Assembly (NCBI RefSeq): GCF_000832985.1
Contig: NZ_CP009920.1
Location: 2,602,001-2,666,000 of the forward strand
DNA length: 64,000 bases
Direction: 5' to 3'
Source of the DNA: Priestia megaterium NBRC 15308 = ATCC 14581
GTDB lineage: Bacteria > Bacillota > Bacilli > Bacillales > Bacillaceae_H
Shown here: positions 9,001-17,435 of the stretch, piece by piece
Layout: each line of letters starts with the position of its first letter
How positions within the stretch are numbered: position 1 is the stretch's first letter
The notes under the pieces: model-generated
Database searches by the model: none
The model's input: the letters and a program-made list of their open reading frames with translations, nothing else
What the model was told of the DNA's origin: nothing
Translations under genes and position numbers: made by a program

Positions 9001-9032
9001 AAAAAGCAGACCGATGACGGTTTGCTTTTTTA
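9001..9032 (+). terminator. Hairpin with T-run closing repeat copy 2
   Basis: Stem AAAAAGCAGACCG / CGGTTTGCTTTTT (one G-T pair), ATGA loop, T-rich 3' side. Confidence 0.7.
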
Positions 9033-9107
9033 ATTATATTTTACCATTAAATAACTTTTTGGTTATAATTGTAAAATAACCTTTGTTACTAGAGAGGGGA
9101 TTGTTTT

Positions 9108-9557
9108 TTGAATAGAAAGTTAGGAATTCTTGTTTTATTAGCTTTAGCCATCTTATTTGCCGGGTGTTCAAAAGAAGAAGACAATGTTCCTTTAAGAGAA
9201 CTAGAAAAGATAAGTATTAACGTAATCAAAGAACAAAAAATGAAGCAAGGAATTTCATATGAAATGGAATTAGTAAACAAGAGCGATTTGACCATCAAAC
9301 AAAATAATGTATTTTTATCCTATCCTTTAAAAATGAAAAACGGTTATTCTGATAATAAATTTAAGGTGTTAGCAGAAGGAAATAAATTAAATATCAAGCC
9401 AAAACAAAAGGTGAAGTTAACGGCATTTCTTCCTTACAAAGGAACTAATAAAGAAGCGTTAGGTATTGATGAGCCTGACGTAAAGTGCATAGGGTATTGG
9501 AATAAGCTTGATGATTACCATCAATTTTCTTTTGGAGGATCCTTGAAGCAAGAATAA
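9108..9557 (+). CDS. Hypothetical lipoprotein, 149 aa
   Basis: Begins at TTG 9108 after GAGAGGGGA. Lipoprotein signal peptide MNRKLGILVLLALAILFAGC with lipobox LFAGC (cysteine 20). The mature part is a single about 125-residue domain that looks like an immunoglobulin-like beta sandwich (EMELVNKSDLTIKQNNVFLSYPL), seen in other Bacillus lipoproteins of unknown role. Anchored outside the membrane. The membrane-protein gene 64 bp downstream may be co-transcribed. Confidence 0.8.
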   Translation: MNRKLGILVLLALAILFAGCSKEEDNVPLRELEKISINVIKEQKMKQGISYEMELVNKSDLTIKQNNVFLSYPLKMKNGYSDNKFKVLAEGNKLNIKPKQKVKLTAFLPYKGTNKEALGIDEPDVKCIGYWNKLDDYHQFSFGGSLKQE

Positions 9558-9621
9558 TATATAACTATTTGTTAAATGGTGGAACTGAGCGTAAGGGATT
9601 GATAAAGGCGGTGAATGAACA

Positions 9622-9969
9622 GTGAGTGTAGACACGGATAGATTGATTAGCTTCTTTATTTTATGGGGAACACCCGCTGTTTTTAGTATAGTAGAGTACT
9701 TTAAACTGAGTAAAACTGAAAAAAATAAAGCGATACGAGACTTAATATCTTTAAAATCTATTGTAACAACAGGTTTTATATTGACCGGAGGAGTGATAGC
9801 GAGTTTAGGGAGGTTGTTATCTCTGCTGCCTCTCCAGGTTATAGGTACTTTTATTTTAGCAATGGGTGGTATTGTTGGCGCTATTGAAGCATGGAAGGTA
9901 AAAAGAAAGAATAGTATTGTTATCCTTGTTTTAATAGTATCTATGATTGCTCTTACATTTATAATATAA
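9622..9969 (+). CDS. Hypothetical membrane protein, 115 aa
   Basis: GTG start at 9622 after AAAGGCGG. Four hydrophobic segments (about residues 7-22, 48-65, 68-88, 96-115) separated by a short basic loop (KLSKTEKNKA). No recognised family. It follows the lipoprotein gene on the same strand and ends at a strong terminator, so the two may form an operon. Confidence 0.65.
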   Translation: MSVDTDRLISFFILWGTPAVFSIVEYFKLSKTEKNKAIRDLISLKSIVTTGFILTGGVIASLGRLLSLLPLQVIGTFILAMGGIVGAIEAWKVKRKNSIVILVLIVSMIALTFII

Positions 9970-9980
9970 ATTCTGCATGT

Positions 9981-10015
9981 AACAAGAGCTGCTCAAATCA
10001 TGAGCAGCTCTTGTT
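9981..10015. terminator. Strong inverted-repeat terminator
   Basis: Perfect 15-bp stem AACAAGAGCTGCTCA / TGAGCAGCTCTTGTT with an AATCA loop, between convergent genes. Confidence 0.85.
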
Positions 10016-10025
10016 AGTTTCTTAT

Positions 10026-10364
10026 TTATTGCGTCTCCAGCTGCTGGTCTTTTTTCTTTAACGTAAGAGCGAGCAGGAACGAAACGACGGCGAAAGCGAT
10101 GGCTACATAATAGACGGTATGTACCCCGCTTGTCATACTTTTTATTTGTAACAGCGTTTTATTCGTTTCATTTGATTGTTGAATAAAGTGCTGAGAAGCC
10201 ATGGTCATAATACTTGTATACAAAGCGGGTCCAATCGCGCCTGAAACTTGGTTAATCGTATTTGAAATGGCTGAACCGTGAGCATGAAGCGGTTTTGGCA
10301 CTTGATTTAAAGCAAGCGTCATCACGGGACCGATGTTTAAACCTACGCCATTGGTTGATTCCAT
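10026..10364 (-). pseudogene. Remnant of a DHA2-family MFS drug efflux pump
   Basis: 112 residues matching only the C-terminal part of 14-helix DHA2 (LmrB/EmrB-like) transporters: the GLNIGPVMTLALNQVPKPLHAHGSAISNT segment followed by QVSGAIGPALYTSIM and a last helix. About 370 residues are missing, so it cannot be a working pump. The ATG has its own ribosome site (GGGAGC) and the upstream DNA keeps a promoter-like TTGACT and a partly palindromic CTGACCGATCAATTAG sequence like TetR-type efflux operators. This suggests an in-frame internal deletion that kept the 5' end, although a start within the remnant is possible. Confidence 0.75.
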
Positions 10365-10703
10365 GAAAACAGCTCCCTGATATAATTACTAATTGATCGG
10401 TCAGTATAATGGTAGCAACCCTATACGGATCAGTCAATCTAGACGTTTAGGTCTTGTATAGGTGTGGAGATTGACGTTAGTTTGACAGGTGTAAGCATTG
10501 CTTGAAATGTTAAGAATAAGATTACAAAGTATTTTGGATCTATACTTCTATTACTGTTAAAAAAATATGATCCAGTAATGAAATTAAAAGAAGACGAGAA
10601 GCGTATAGCATGTTACGATAGGGACGGTATAGAAATTGACACATATCTGTTTCTAATAGAAGAGACAAATTTTAAAATTTTTAAATGTAAGGTTGTGATT
10701 CAC

Positions 10704-11411
10704 CTGAGACTGAATAAATTTATTAGCGAATCTGGCAAAGCGTCAAGACGAGGGGCAGATAAGTTAATTAGTGAAGGAAGAGTAACCGTTAATGGAAAGG
10801 TTGCAAAAGTCGGAGATCAAGTTAAGCCTGGCGATGATATTCGAGTAAGCGGCCAACAGCTTCGGATTGCTCGAAATAATGTATATATTGCGCTTAATAA
10901 ACCAGTCGGCATTACAAGTACGAGTGAAAAAAAAGTAAAGGGAAACATCATTGATTTAGTCAATCACCCTTTGCGTATTCACCACGTTGGACGACTTGAT
11001 AAGGATTCAGACGGCTTAATTTTACTTACAAATGACGGCGATATTATTAATGAAATTTTACGTGCAGAAAACAAGCATGAAAAAGAATATATTGTTGCAG
11101 TAGATAAGCCAATTACACCAGAGTTTATCAAAAACATGTCTGAGGGAGTGAAAATTTTAGGCACAAAAACGCTTCCTTGTGAAGTGACACAGCTGTCTAA
11201 GTATGAGTTTCAAATTATTTTAACACAGGGTTTAAATCGTCAAATTCGCCGTATGTGTGAAGTGCTCGGATATGAAGTGTACCGCCTTCAGCGCACTCGT
11301 ATTATGAATATCCATTTAAATAACTTACCTGTTGGGCAATGGAGAGATTTAACGAAAAAAGAGCGTACGCAGCTATTCAAAGAATTAGACTATGAACCTA
11401 AAGAGTGGTAA
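10704..11411 (+). CDS. rluF: 23S rRNA pseudouridine synthase, RsuA/RluF type
   Basis: S4 RNA-binding domain at the N-terminus (RLNKFISESGKASRRGADKLI), then the RsuA-family catalytic domain with the GRLDKDSDGLILLTND motif that carries the catalytic aspartate, and a closing GLNRQIRRMCEVLGYEV block. Family role: U-to-pseudouridine change in 23S rRNA. The frame is open upstream to 10578, but those 42 extra residues are not family-like. The family start falls at CTG 10704, 5 nt after AAGGTTGTGA, so I place the start there (235 aa); GTG 10695 is the alternative. Confidence 0.85.
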   Translation: MRLNKFISESGKASRRGADKLISEGRVTVNGKVAKVGDQVKPGDDIRVSGQQLRIARNNVYIALNKPVGITSTSEKKVKGNIIDLVNHPLRIHHVGRLDKDSDGLILLTNDGDIINEILRAENKHEKEYIVAVDKPITPEFIKNMSEGVKILGTKTLPCEVTQLSKYEFQIILTQGLNRQIRRMCEVLGYEVYRLQRTRIMNIHLNNLPVGQWRDLTKKERTQLFKELDYEPKEW

Positions 11412-11414
11412 ATC

Positions 11415-11449
11415 AAAAGACACCAGCCTGTTAGACTGGTGTCTTTTTT
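11415..11449. terminator. Bidirectional terminator
   Basis: Stem AAAAGACACCAG / CTGGTGTCTTTT with T-run, shared by convergent genes. Confidence 0.9.
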
Positions 11450-12401
11450 ATTCGCATACAACTACTTGTCTAGAAAATACGCTTTTGCGCGCTACGCAGC
11501 GATCTGAAATAGAAAAGCCAGCTTCATGAATCATATGGTCAATCGTATCTACTGTAATCACGACTACTTTATCCGCAAAGCGGCGAGCGTGTTTCAAAAT
11601 AGAAAGCTGATCTTCAGGCGTCGCGTGGGTGTAGAGATTGTAAGGCATGTCGATGATAGCTACATCATAGTGAGTTGTAACATCCGAAATCGGTCCCGTT
11701 TTGACATCACCGTTTAAGCCGAAATACGCAATATTTTCACGAGATCCGTCGGTCACAAGTGGATTGATATCCCGTCCTACAATATCAATGCCCATTGAAA
11801 GAGCTTCTACCAGAACTGTACCAATACCACAGCATGGATCAATCGCTTTGATTCCTTCAGGATTTGGAACGGCAATGTTAGCTACAGCTCTTGCAAGGCG
11901 GGTACTGAGTGCCGTAGAGTATTCACGCGGTTTCTTCAAATGATGCAGCCATACAGCTTCACTTTTTTGATATTTTCCAAAATACCAGCGTCCTTCAAAT
12001 GGAACAATGCCAAACAAATGGTCAGGGTTATGCAAGTCTGCTTCTGCTACAAAATGCCAACCCACATCACGTTCAACAGCACGCTGACCTTTATAACTTA
12101 TTTTTTGATCTTTTTCCAAGTCATTAATTTTCATAAAAATGAGTTTGAATGTTTGATCTCCAAGGTCAATATCTTCTACTTGTTTGCAAATATCCGCAAG
12201 GTCATCTGATTCATACATAATATCTAATCGCTCTTTGATAAAAGGGCTTCTGCTTGGATCAAGTTTAACGGCACTTTTTATGATAGGTTTCTCAGTTTCA
12301 ATTTCAAAAAGAGAGCGTCTCTCTAATTGACATAGTGAGAGTTCCTCTTCGCTGCATGCGTATGTGTAGATATACTGAGGCAGCTGCGTATGGTTATTCA
12401 A
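11448..12401 (-). CDS. TRM11-family SAM-dependent RNA methyltransferase
   Basis: 317 residues. The C-terminal half is a Rossmann methyltransferase with the SAM motif DPCCGIGTVLVEAL (about 192-205) and the amino-methylase motif DMPYNLYTH (about 254-262), as in the UPF0020/TRM11 group that methylates tRNA guanosine N2. The N-terminal part is divergent and I see no clear THUMP domain. The target RNA is not known for this Bacillus group. It is the first gene of its strand here; no co-transcribed partner. Confidence 0.8.
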   Translation of the reverse strand: MNNHTQLPQYIYTYACSEEELSLCQLERRSLFEIETEKPIIKSAVKLDPSRSPFIKERLDIMYESDDLADICKQVEDIDLGDQTFKLIFMKINDLEKDQKISYKGQRAVERDVGWHFVAEADLHNPDHLFGIVPFEGRWYFGKYQKSEAVWLHHLKKPREYSTALSTRLARAVANIAVPNPEGIKAIDPCCGIGTVLVEALSMGIDIVGRDINPLVTDGSRENIAYFGLNGDVKTGPISDVTTHYDVAIIDMPYNLYTHATPEDQLSILKHARRFADKVVVITVDTIDHMIHEAGFSISDRCVARKSVFSRQVVVCE

Positions 12402-12661
12402 TATCGTATCATCCTTTATCGTATCTAATTATCCTTCTTCTCAAACAATAGCGAGAAAAGAAGAGAAAAGCAACGAATTTAAATATATTTGGCCGTGAAT
12501 ACTAAATTGAAGCGCTACATAGTCCACTTATTTGACAAAACATGCTAAAATAACTGGTGATAACCTGCATGTGCTGCTGTTTATACAAAAAAACTGGATC
12601 AAGGTTTCTCAAAAATCATTTACACACTGCTGACATTTTGATGAATAGGAGAGGCTACGTG

Positions 12662-12820
12662 ATGTCTAAAAGTGATCATGAAAAGCAACAGATGAGTCGG
12701 GCTGATATGAAAAAACAAGCTAAAACATCCTCGCAAAACCTTGTGATGAACGTACTCATTGCCATTGTATCTGTATGTATTTTAGCTCTTATTATAAATA
12801 TTTTTGTACTAATGAAATGA
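12662..12820 (+). CDS. Small single-pass membrane protein, 52 aa
   Basis: Charged N-terminus (MSKSDHEKQQMSRADMKKQAK) and one C-terminal membrane helix (MNVLIAIVSVCILALIINIFVL). The frame extends upstream to 12557 but the residues there are cysteine-rich and unlikely; ATG 12662 has GGAGAGG 7 nt upstream. Function is unknown. Confidence 0.65.
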   Translation: MSKSDHEKQQMSRADMKKQAKTSSQNLVMNVLIAIVSVCILALIINIFVLMK

Positions 12821-12846
12821 GCCGTTATGCTGCTCATTTCTTTTTA
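12815..12846 (+). terminator. Terminator overlapping a stop codon
   Basis: Stem AAATGAGC (12815-12822) / GCTCATTT (12832-12839), then CTTTTTATT. Confidence 0.75.
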
Positions 12847-12986
12847 TTCGGTTCAGCTTTCATTGAAGAGTTTGAGCGCTCTTTCACTAGAGAGCACATT
12901 TGGAATAGCATATCTTTTTTTACAAATGATAGTTGTGATATGATAAAGCAATAATATATTAGACAAAAAGCTGGAGGTTACTTAGT

Positions 12987-13376
12987 ATGCCATTACTTAG
13001 ATTTGATGTAATAGAAGGAAGAGATGAAAAAGAGTTAAAAGCATTACTAGACGCTACTCACCGAGCGATACTAGAAGCCTTTGGCGTCCCAGAACGCGAC
13101 CGTTATCAAATTGTACATCAGCATCCTGCTCATGAAATGATTATTGAAGATACAGGTCTTGGCTTTGAGAGAAGCAAGGATTTGGTTATTATAAGTGTAA
13201 CGAGTAAACAGCGAACAGAAGAGCAAAAACAAGCTCTTTACAAATTAATTGTAAAAGAGCTGGGAGAAAGCTGCGGTATTCAGCCAAACGACATTATGAT
13301 TTCAATTGTTGAGAACGGTAATGCTGACTGGAGCTTTGGCATGGGAGAAGCTCAATTCTTAACTGGGAAATTATAA
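12987..13376 (+). CDS. Tautomerase family protein
   Basis: 129 residues starting MPLLRFDV, so a proline follows the initiator methionine. In the 4-oxalocrotonate tautomerase superfamily this Pro-1 is the catalytic base after methionine removal. The length and the two-repeat pattern (first around residues 1-60, second 61-129) match the longer, fused-type Bacillus members such as YrdN. The substrate is unknown. The gene is alone between two terminators. Confidence 0.8.
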   Translation: MPLLRFDVIEGRDEKELKALLDATHRAILEAFGVPERDRYQIVHQHPAHEMIIEDTGLGFERSKDLVIISVTSKQRTEEQKQALYKLIVKELGESCGIQPNDIMISIVENGNADWSFGMGEAQFLTGKL

Positions 13377-13395
13377 AACGGTTTATTATCTAGAG

Positions 13396-13422
13396 AAGCC
13401 CTTATTTCTAAGGGCTTTTTCT
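13396..13422 (+). terminator. Terminator of tautomerase gene
   Basis: Stem AAGCCCTTA / TAAGGGCTT with TTTC loop and T-run. Confidence 0.9.
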
Positions 13423-13735
13423 CATTTTGTCTATAAAAATATTATTCTCTTAGTCACATCTTACTCAAAATTAAATACAGACATCTGTCAAATGAATGAT
13501 ACAATAAGCTTATATGCCGTTTTGAGTAGAAAAACCAAAAAAGAGTTCGGCGTACTAACTGCAGAACAACAATAATTTTACATAAAGATGTAAAGATTTA
13601 AAGGTTAAAAGAGAAATGTATAAAATCTGTAAAACAAAAGAACAGTTACGCCTTAAATATAGTAGTAAAAGGTTCTTCACGTGTTTTTTCGGATAATAAG
13701 AGAAAGTAATTTTGATCATTGAGGAGGAACTTAGA

Positions 13736-14740
13736 ATGTTTGGATTTGATGCAGATGTATCGCCATTAGTGCGAATTAAAGTAATTGGAGTCGGCGGTGG
13801 AGGAAATAACACCGTTAACCGTATGATTGAACATGGTGTACAAGGGGTAGAATTTATCGCCGTTAATACAGATGCTCAGGCGCTTAACTTATCTAAAGCA
13901 GATGTGAAAATGCAGATTGGTGCGGCCTTAACGCGAGGATTAGGTGCAGGAGCTAATCCAGAAGTGGGAAGAGAAGCAGCCGAAGAAAGCAGAGAACAAA
14001 TTCAAGAAGTACTGCAAGGCGCAGATATGGTATTCGTAACAGCTGGCATGGGCGGAGGAACCGGTACTGGAGCAGCTCCGGTTATTGCCCAAATTGCCCG
14101 TGAACTAAATGCTTTAACAATTGGAGTAGTCACTCGCCCGTTCAAGTTTGAAGGAAATAAACGTACGAAGCAAGCAGTAGGTGGTATTACTGCGATGAAT
14201 GAATCGGTAGATACCCTTATTGTGATTCCAAACGACCGCTTGCTTGAAATTGTCGATAAAAAGACGCCTATGCTTGAAGCATTCCGTGAAGCAGATAATG
14301 TTCTTCGCCAAGGTATTCAAGGTATTTCAGATTTAATCGCTGTTCCGGGGCTGATTAACCTTGATTTTGCTGATGTAAAAACAATCATGTCTAATCAAGG
14401 ATTTGCGCTTATGGGTATCGGACGAGCTTCCGGATCAGACCGGGCAATTGAAGCAGCGAAAAAAGCGATTTCTAGTCCGCTGCTAGACGCATCGATTGAT
14501 GGAGCAAGAGGCGTGCTGTTGAACATTACAAGCGGCAGCAGCCTGAGTCTTTACGAAGTACAGGAAGCAGCAGATATTGTCACGTCGGCTTCTGATCAGG
14601 ACTTAAATATGATTTTTGGATCCGTGATTAATGAAGATTTAAAGGACGAAATGATGGTAACCGTTATTGCCACTGGATTTGATGATGAAGATGTTTCACC
14701 ATCAGCTTCTACTTCTAGAGTTTCAAGAGCACGCTACTAA
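13736..14740 (+). CDS. FtsZ paralogue lacking linker and C-terminal peptide
   Basis: 334 residues. The GTPase domain is close to B. subtilis FtsZ: VGGGGNN (19-25), the tubulin/FtsZ signature GGGTGTG (106-112), and the T7-loop NLDFAD (208-213) needed for GTP hydrolysis across the interface. After VTVIATGF only 18 residues remain ([19 protein letters not shown] region), so the flexible linker and the conserved peptide that binds FtsA, SepF, ZapA-type partners and EzrA are missing. Start ATG 13736 follows GAGGAGGAAC. No division genes are nearby, so this is not the dcw-cluster ftsZ. It probably polymerises but may need full-length FtsZ to reach the membrane. Confidence 0.92.
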   Translation: MFGFDADVSPLVRIKVIGVGGGGNNTVNRMIEHGVQGVEFIAVNTDAQALNLSKADVKMQIGAALTRGLGAGANPEVGREAAEESREQIQEVLQGADMVFVTAGMGGGTGTGAAPVIAQIARELNALTIGVVTRPFKFEGNKRTKQAVGGITAMNESVDTLIVIPNDRLLEIVDKKTPMLEAFREADNVLRQGIQGISDLIAVPGLINLDFADVKTIMSNQGFALMGIGRASGSDRAIEAAKKAISSPLLDASIDGARGVLLNITSGSSLSLYEVQEAADIVTSASDQDLNMIFGSVINEDLKDEMMVTVIATGFDDEDVSPSASTSRVSRARY

Positions 14741-14756
14741 ATTAAATAACCAGCTT

Positions 14757-14935
14757 TTATGGTGGCAATTGTTTTTCAATTGCCTTAAAAGGGAATCCGG
14801 TGCAAATCCGGAGCGGTCCCGCCACTGTAACAAGGAGCCTTATGCCAAAAAGCCACTGTCTATTTAGAGACGGGAAGGCGGTATAAGGCAATGACTTGAA
14901 GCCAGGAGACCTGCCATAAATCGCAGCACACAATA
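14757..14935 (+). promoter_or_regulatory. Cobalamin (B12) riboswitch
   Basis: Contains the conserved blocks in order: GGTGGCAATTG near the 5' end, AAAAGGGAATCCGGTGCAAA, the B12 box AGCGGTCCCGCCACTGTAA, and GACTTGAAGCCAGGAGACCTGCC (written here as a description; positions 14891-14915). A terminator follows at 15019-15046, so control is probably by premature termination of the gene at 15076. The element starts only about 17 nt after the FtsZ-paralogue stop. Confidence 0.95.
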
Positions 14936-15018
14936 ACCTACGAGGATAGGGAGGTGTTTTGGCAGAACCAAAAATAGGATAAACAAGGAATACGTTTATC
15001 TGAATTTGTTGTGAAGAC

Positions 15019-15047
15019 AAGCACTTCTTTTTAGAAGTGCTTTTTTG
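15019..15047 (+). terminator. Riboswitch expression-platform terminator
   Basis: Stem AAGCACTTCT (15019-15028) / AGAAGTGCTT (15033-15042) followed by a T-run. It lies between the cobalamin aptamer and the lipoprotein start. Confidence 0.9.
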
Positions 15048-15075
15048 TGTATTAAAATAGAAGGTGGAAAAAGCA

Positions 15076-16617
15076 ATGATAAATAATAAAAAACTCGTAT
15101 CTATGATATTTCTTGTGTTACTTTGCCTCACTGCTTGCGCTCCTAATGAAGAGAGCATAAGTATAAAAGAAAGAAAGAAAACGGATAAAAGTGTGACGTT
15201 TTTATTTAATTTTACATCTGCAACGCTTGATCCTCATACGGATGATAATTATACAGCAGTTCGTGCGGGAGTAGGGGAGACGCTTGTTAAAATCAGCAAT
15301 GATTTAAAAATAAAGCCCTGGCTTGCTGAAAAGTGGAAAACGGAAGATAACGGTCTTACGTGGACATTTACGATAAGAAAGAATATTACGTTTCAAAATG
15401 GTAAAGCGCTAGATGCAAATGCCGTTAAGTCTTCTCTTCAAAGAACGATAGATCAAAGTTATGCGATGAAAAACGCTTTAAATATTAAAGAAATGAAAGC
15501 GAACGGTCATGCGCTGACAATTACATTAAAAGAACCAATGCCTAAATTTCCTTCTGAGTTAGTGCATCCAAACACAGCTATTATAGATATTGATGTTTCT
15601 AATATAGCTAAGAAGCCTATTGGCACAGGTCCATTTCAAGTTTTGACTTTCGATCAAGGAAATCAAGTGAAGTTAGAAAGATATGAACATTATTGGAATG
15701 GGAAAGTAAAATTGAAAAATGCGATCTTTGCATTTAACGAAGATGCTAATGCGCGAGTTGCGGCTCTTCAGTCCGGAACAGCCGATATTATTTATCGCCC
15801 GCCTTTAGAAAGTTTGGGCACTTTACAAACAGATCCGTCTTTTAAGGTAAGTGGAGTACCTAGTGTGCGTACACATTTATTACTTTATAATCAAACCAAT
15901 GACGCATTAAAAGACGAAAATGTAAGAAAAGCTATCGATACCTTACTGAACCGAAAAGAAATTGTCAGCAGCATCATGAACAATCAAGCGGCAGCAGCTC
16001 GAGGTCCATTTTTACCCCAATTTCCTTTTGCTGATAATAATGCTAATGAGCAAAGAGGTATGCCATCTGCTAAAAAATATTTAGAGAAAGCAGGCTATCA
16101 AATTAAAAATGGCAAAACAATCAAAAATGGAAAGCCATTATCGCTCTCTCTTGTCACATACAGCTCTCTGCCGGAACTTCCTTTGATTGCTCAGCTTATA
16201 CAGTCTAATGCGAAAGAGTTAGGAATTACTATTAAGATTCATCTCGTTGAGGACAGCGATGAATATGTAATGGCAAAAGACGATTGGGATTTAGCACTGT
16301 ACAGTCTTATCACTGCACCTAGAGGAGATGCAAGCTATTATTTAAGTACGAACTATTTGCCGGGCGGTGGTTTAAATGCCAGCCGGATTGATAATGATAA
16401 GCTAACAAAAATGATTCATCAGTTAAATTTAACCATAGATGACGCAAAGCGAGATCAGTTAGCTAAGCAAGCAACCGCTTTGATTAATGAGGAAATGCTG
16501 ACATCATCGATTGTACATCCAAACATTGTTGTTGCTTATAATCAAAAAGTGAAAAACTGGACCACAAATCCAAGCGAGTATTATATGCTGACTCAGCATT
16601 TAGACGTAACGCTATAG
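15076..16617 (+). CDS. Family-5 (nickel/peptide-type) ABC solute-binding lipoprotein, B12-regulated
   Basis: 513 residues from ATG 15076 (AAGGTGG 8 nt upstream; the frame opens at GTG 15064). Lipoprotein signal MINNKKLVSMIFLVLLCLTAC with cysteine 21. The rest is SBP_bac_5: FNFTSATLDPHTDDNYTAVRAGVGETLVK, LTWTFTIRKNITFQNGKALDANAVKSS (as motifs), and a GTGPFQVL segment. The family binds peptides or nickel; the closest-looking group is NikA/CntA-like. Control by a cobalamin riboswitch makes cobalt or a cobalt chelate the best guess. No permease or ATPase genes are next to it. Confidence 0.85.
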   Translation: MINNKKLVSMIFLVLLCLTACAPNEESISIKERKKTDKSVTFLFNFTSATLDPHTDDNYTAVRAGVGETLVKISNDLKIKPWLAEKWKTEDNGLTWTFTIRKNITFQNGKALDANAVKSSLQRTIDQSYAMKNALNIKEMKANGHALTITLKEPMPKFPSELVHPNTAIIDIDVSNIAKKPIGTGPFQVLTFDQGNQVKLERYEHYWNGKVKLKNAIFAFNEDANARVAALQSGTADIIYRPPLESLGTLQTDPSFKVSGVPSVRTHLLLYNQTNDALKDENVRKAIDTLLNRKEIVSSIMNNQAAAARGPFLPQFPFADNNANEQRGMPSAKKYLEKAGYQIKNGKTIKNGKPLSLSLVTYSSLPELPLIAQLIQSNAKELGITIKIHLVEDSDEYVMAKDDWDLALYSLITAPRGDASYYLSTNYLPGGGLNASRIDNDKLTKMIHQLNLTIDDAKRDQLAKQATALINEEMLTSSIVHPNIVVAYNQKVKNWTTNPSEYYMLTQHLDVTL

Positions 16618-16688
16618 TCAATATTGTGTTGTTCCTATAGGAAAAAGAGAAAGTATACAATGATAGATAAAAGGATGTGACAGTAAAC

Positions 16689-17216
16689 GTGCAAGAAGTA
16701 CAAATGTATCAAATTAAAGAAGTAACAGAAAAGGATGCTGAAGTGAGTCAGTTTGTCATGAATATGCGGAATGAGCTATTTCCTATGATGGAAAAAAATC
16801 AGCTTCCTGTGGATTTGCTTCATTTTAATGAATATTATGTTCAAGCGAAAGGCGCTGCTTTTTTTGCAGCTGTCACGGAAAATCAACAAGTAATTGGAAC
16901 AATGGGTTTATACGCTTACGATGGAAGGTTTCATGCATTAAAAAAGCGATATGAACATAAAACTGCAGCCGAGATTGTAAAATGCTATGTCGATCCAGCA
17001 TACCGGCGTCTAGGCATTGGACAGCAGCTGTTAAAAGCAGTGGAACAATTTGCTCAAAGTCATTTTTATGACACGTTGTATCTGCATACTCATCCTTTTT
17101 TACCGGGGGCTATTCCATTCTGGACTTCACAAGATTTTATCGAAAGGCTTGCTGAACAGGATGAGCCATGGAATACGCTGCACATGGACAGAAAAATACA
17201 ACCGGTCGTAATGTAA
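16689..17216 (+). CDS. GNAT family N-acetyltransferase
   Basis: About 175 residues. The acetyl-CoA-binding motif A is clear: CYVDPAYRRLGIGQQLLKAVEQFA (R/Q-x-x-G-x-G type, about residues 101-124). Start chosen at GTG 16689, 8 nt after AAGGATGTGA, although the frame opens at GTG 16677. Substrate unknown. It follows the B12-regulated lipoprotein by 71 bp; co-transcription is possible but no terminator or promoter was resolved in the gap. Confidence 0.8.
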   Translation: MQEVQMYQIKEVTEKDAEVSQFVMNMRNELFPMMEKNQLPVDLLHFNEYYVQAKGAAFFAAVTENQQVIGTMGLYAYDGRFHALKKRYEHKTAAEIVKCYVDPAYRRLGIGQQLLKAVEQFAQSHFYDTLYLHTHPFLPGAIPFWTSQDFIERLAEQDEPWNTLHMDRKIQPVVM

Positions 17217-17259
17217 CGATATTATACAGTAATTACCATAGAATCTAGATAAGAGCTCA

Positions 17260-17352
17260 TGCTATAATGAGCGTACTTACATTTATAGCCTGTAGGGCAA
17301 GTCCTTACAGAAAAAAACCACGTTTCGAATTGGCTGAAACGTGGTTTTTTTC
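17260..17352 (+). ncRNA. Candidate small RNA with extended -10 promoter
   Basis: Extended -10 TGCTATAAT (17260-17268), then about 80 nt containing a CTGTAGG/CCTTACAG stem-loop and a terminator stem AAAAAACCACGTTTC / GAAACGTGGTTTTTT (17311-17352). No ORF. No good -35. It may alternatively be just the terminator of the GNAT gene. Confidence 0.35.
17311..17352. terminator. Terminator
   Basis: Stem of about 15 bp with A-run on the left and T-run on the right, 95 nt after the GNAT stop. Confidence 0.85.
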
Positions 17353-17391
17353 TATGAAAAACAAATAACAAAATATTTTTAAAAATATCTA

Positions 17392-17405
17392 TGAAATCGC
17401 TTTCA
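17392..17405. promoter_or_regulatory. cre-like palindrome (CcpA site candidate)
   Basis: TGAAATCGCTTTCA is a palindrome matching the cre consensus at all but one position. It overlaps the expected -35 region of the -10 TATAAT at 17424-17429. Confidence 0.5.
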
Positions 17406-17435
17406 AAATAATGAAATATATTATATAATTACTAG

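Larger units (their letters stand above)
8682..9032 (+). repeat. Diverged tandem intergenic repeat, two copies
   Basis: Copy 1 (about 8684-8841) and copy 2 (about 8885-9032) share, in order, GTGAYAAATCTCACAGC, a CTTTGTTA segment, an AAACYCCTTAT segment, a CGCA-ACAA-ATTACCYAT-TAGCA segment, and a closing hairpin with T-run (8805-8841; 9001-9032). The unit is about 150 bp with a period near 196 bp. It carries no convincing ORF and no transposase. It fills most of the 436-bp gap between queT and the next gene. Confidence 0.6.

Noticed and set aside
8785-9017. Two opposed about 70-aa ORFs in the intergenic repeat
   Set aside because: They run through terminator hairpins, overlap each other antisense, and have no ribosome sites.
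14757-15158. 133-aa minus-strand ORF over the cobalamin riboswitch
   Set aside because: Riboswitch sequence on the other strand explains it.
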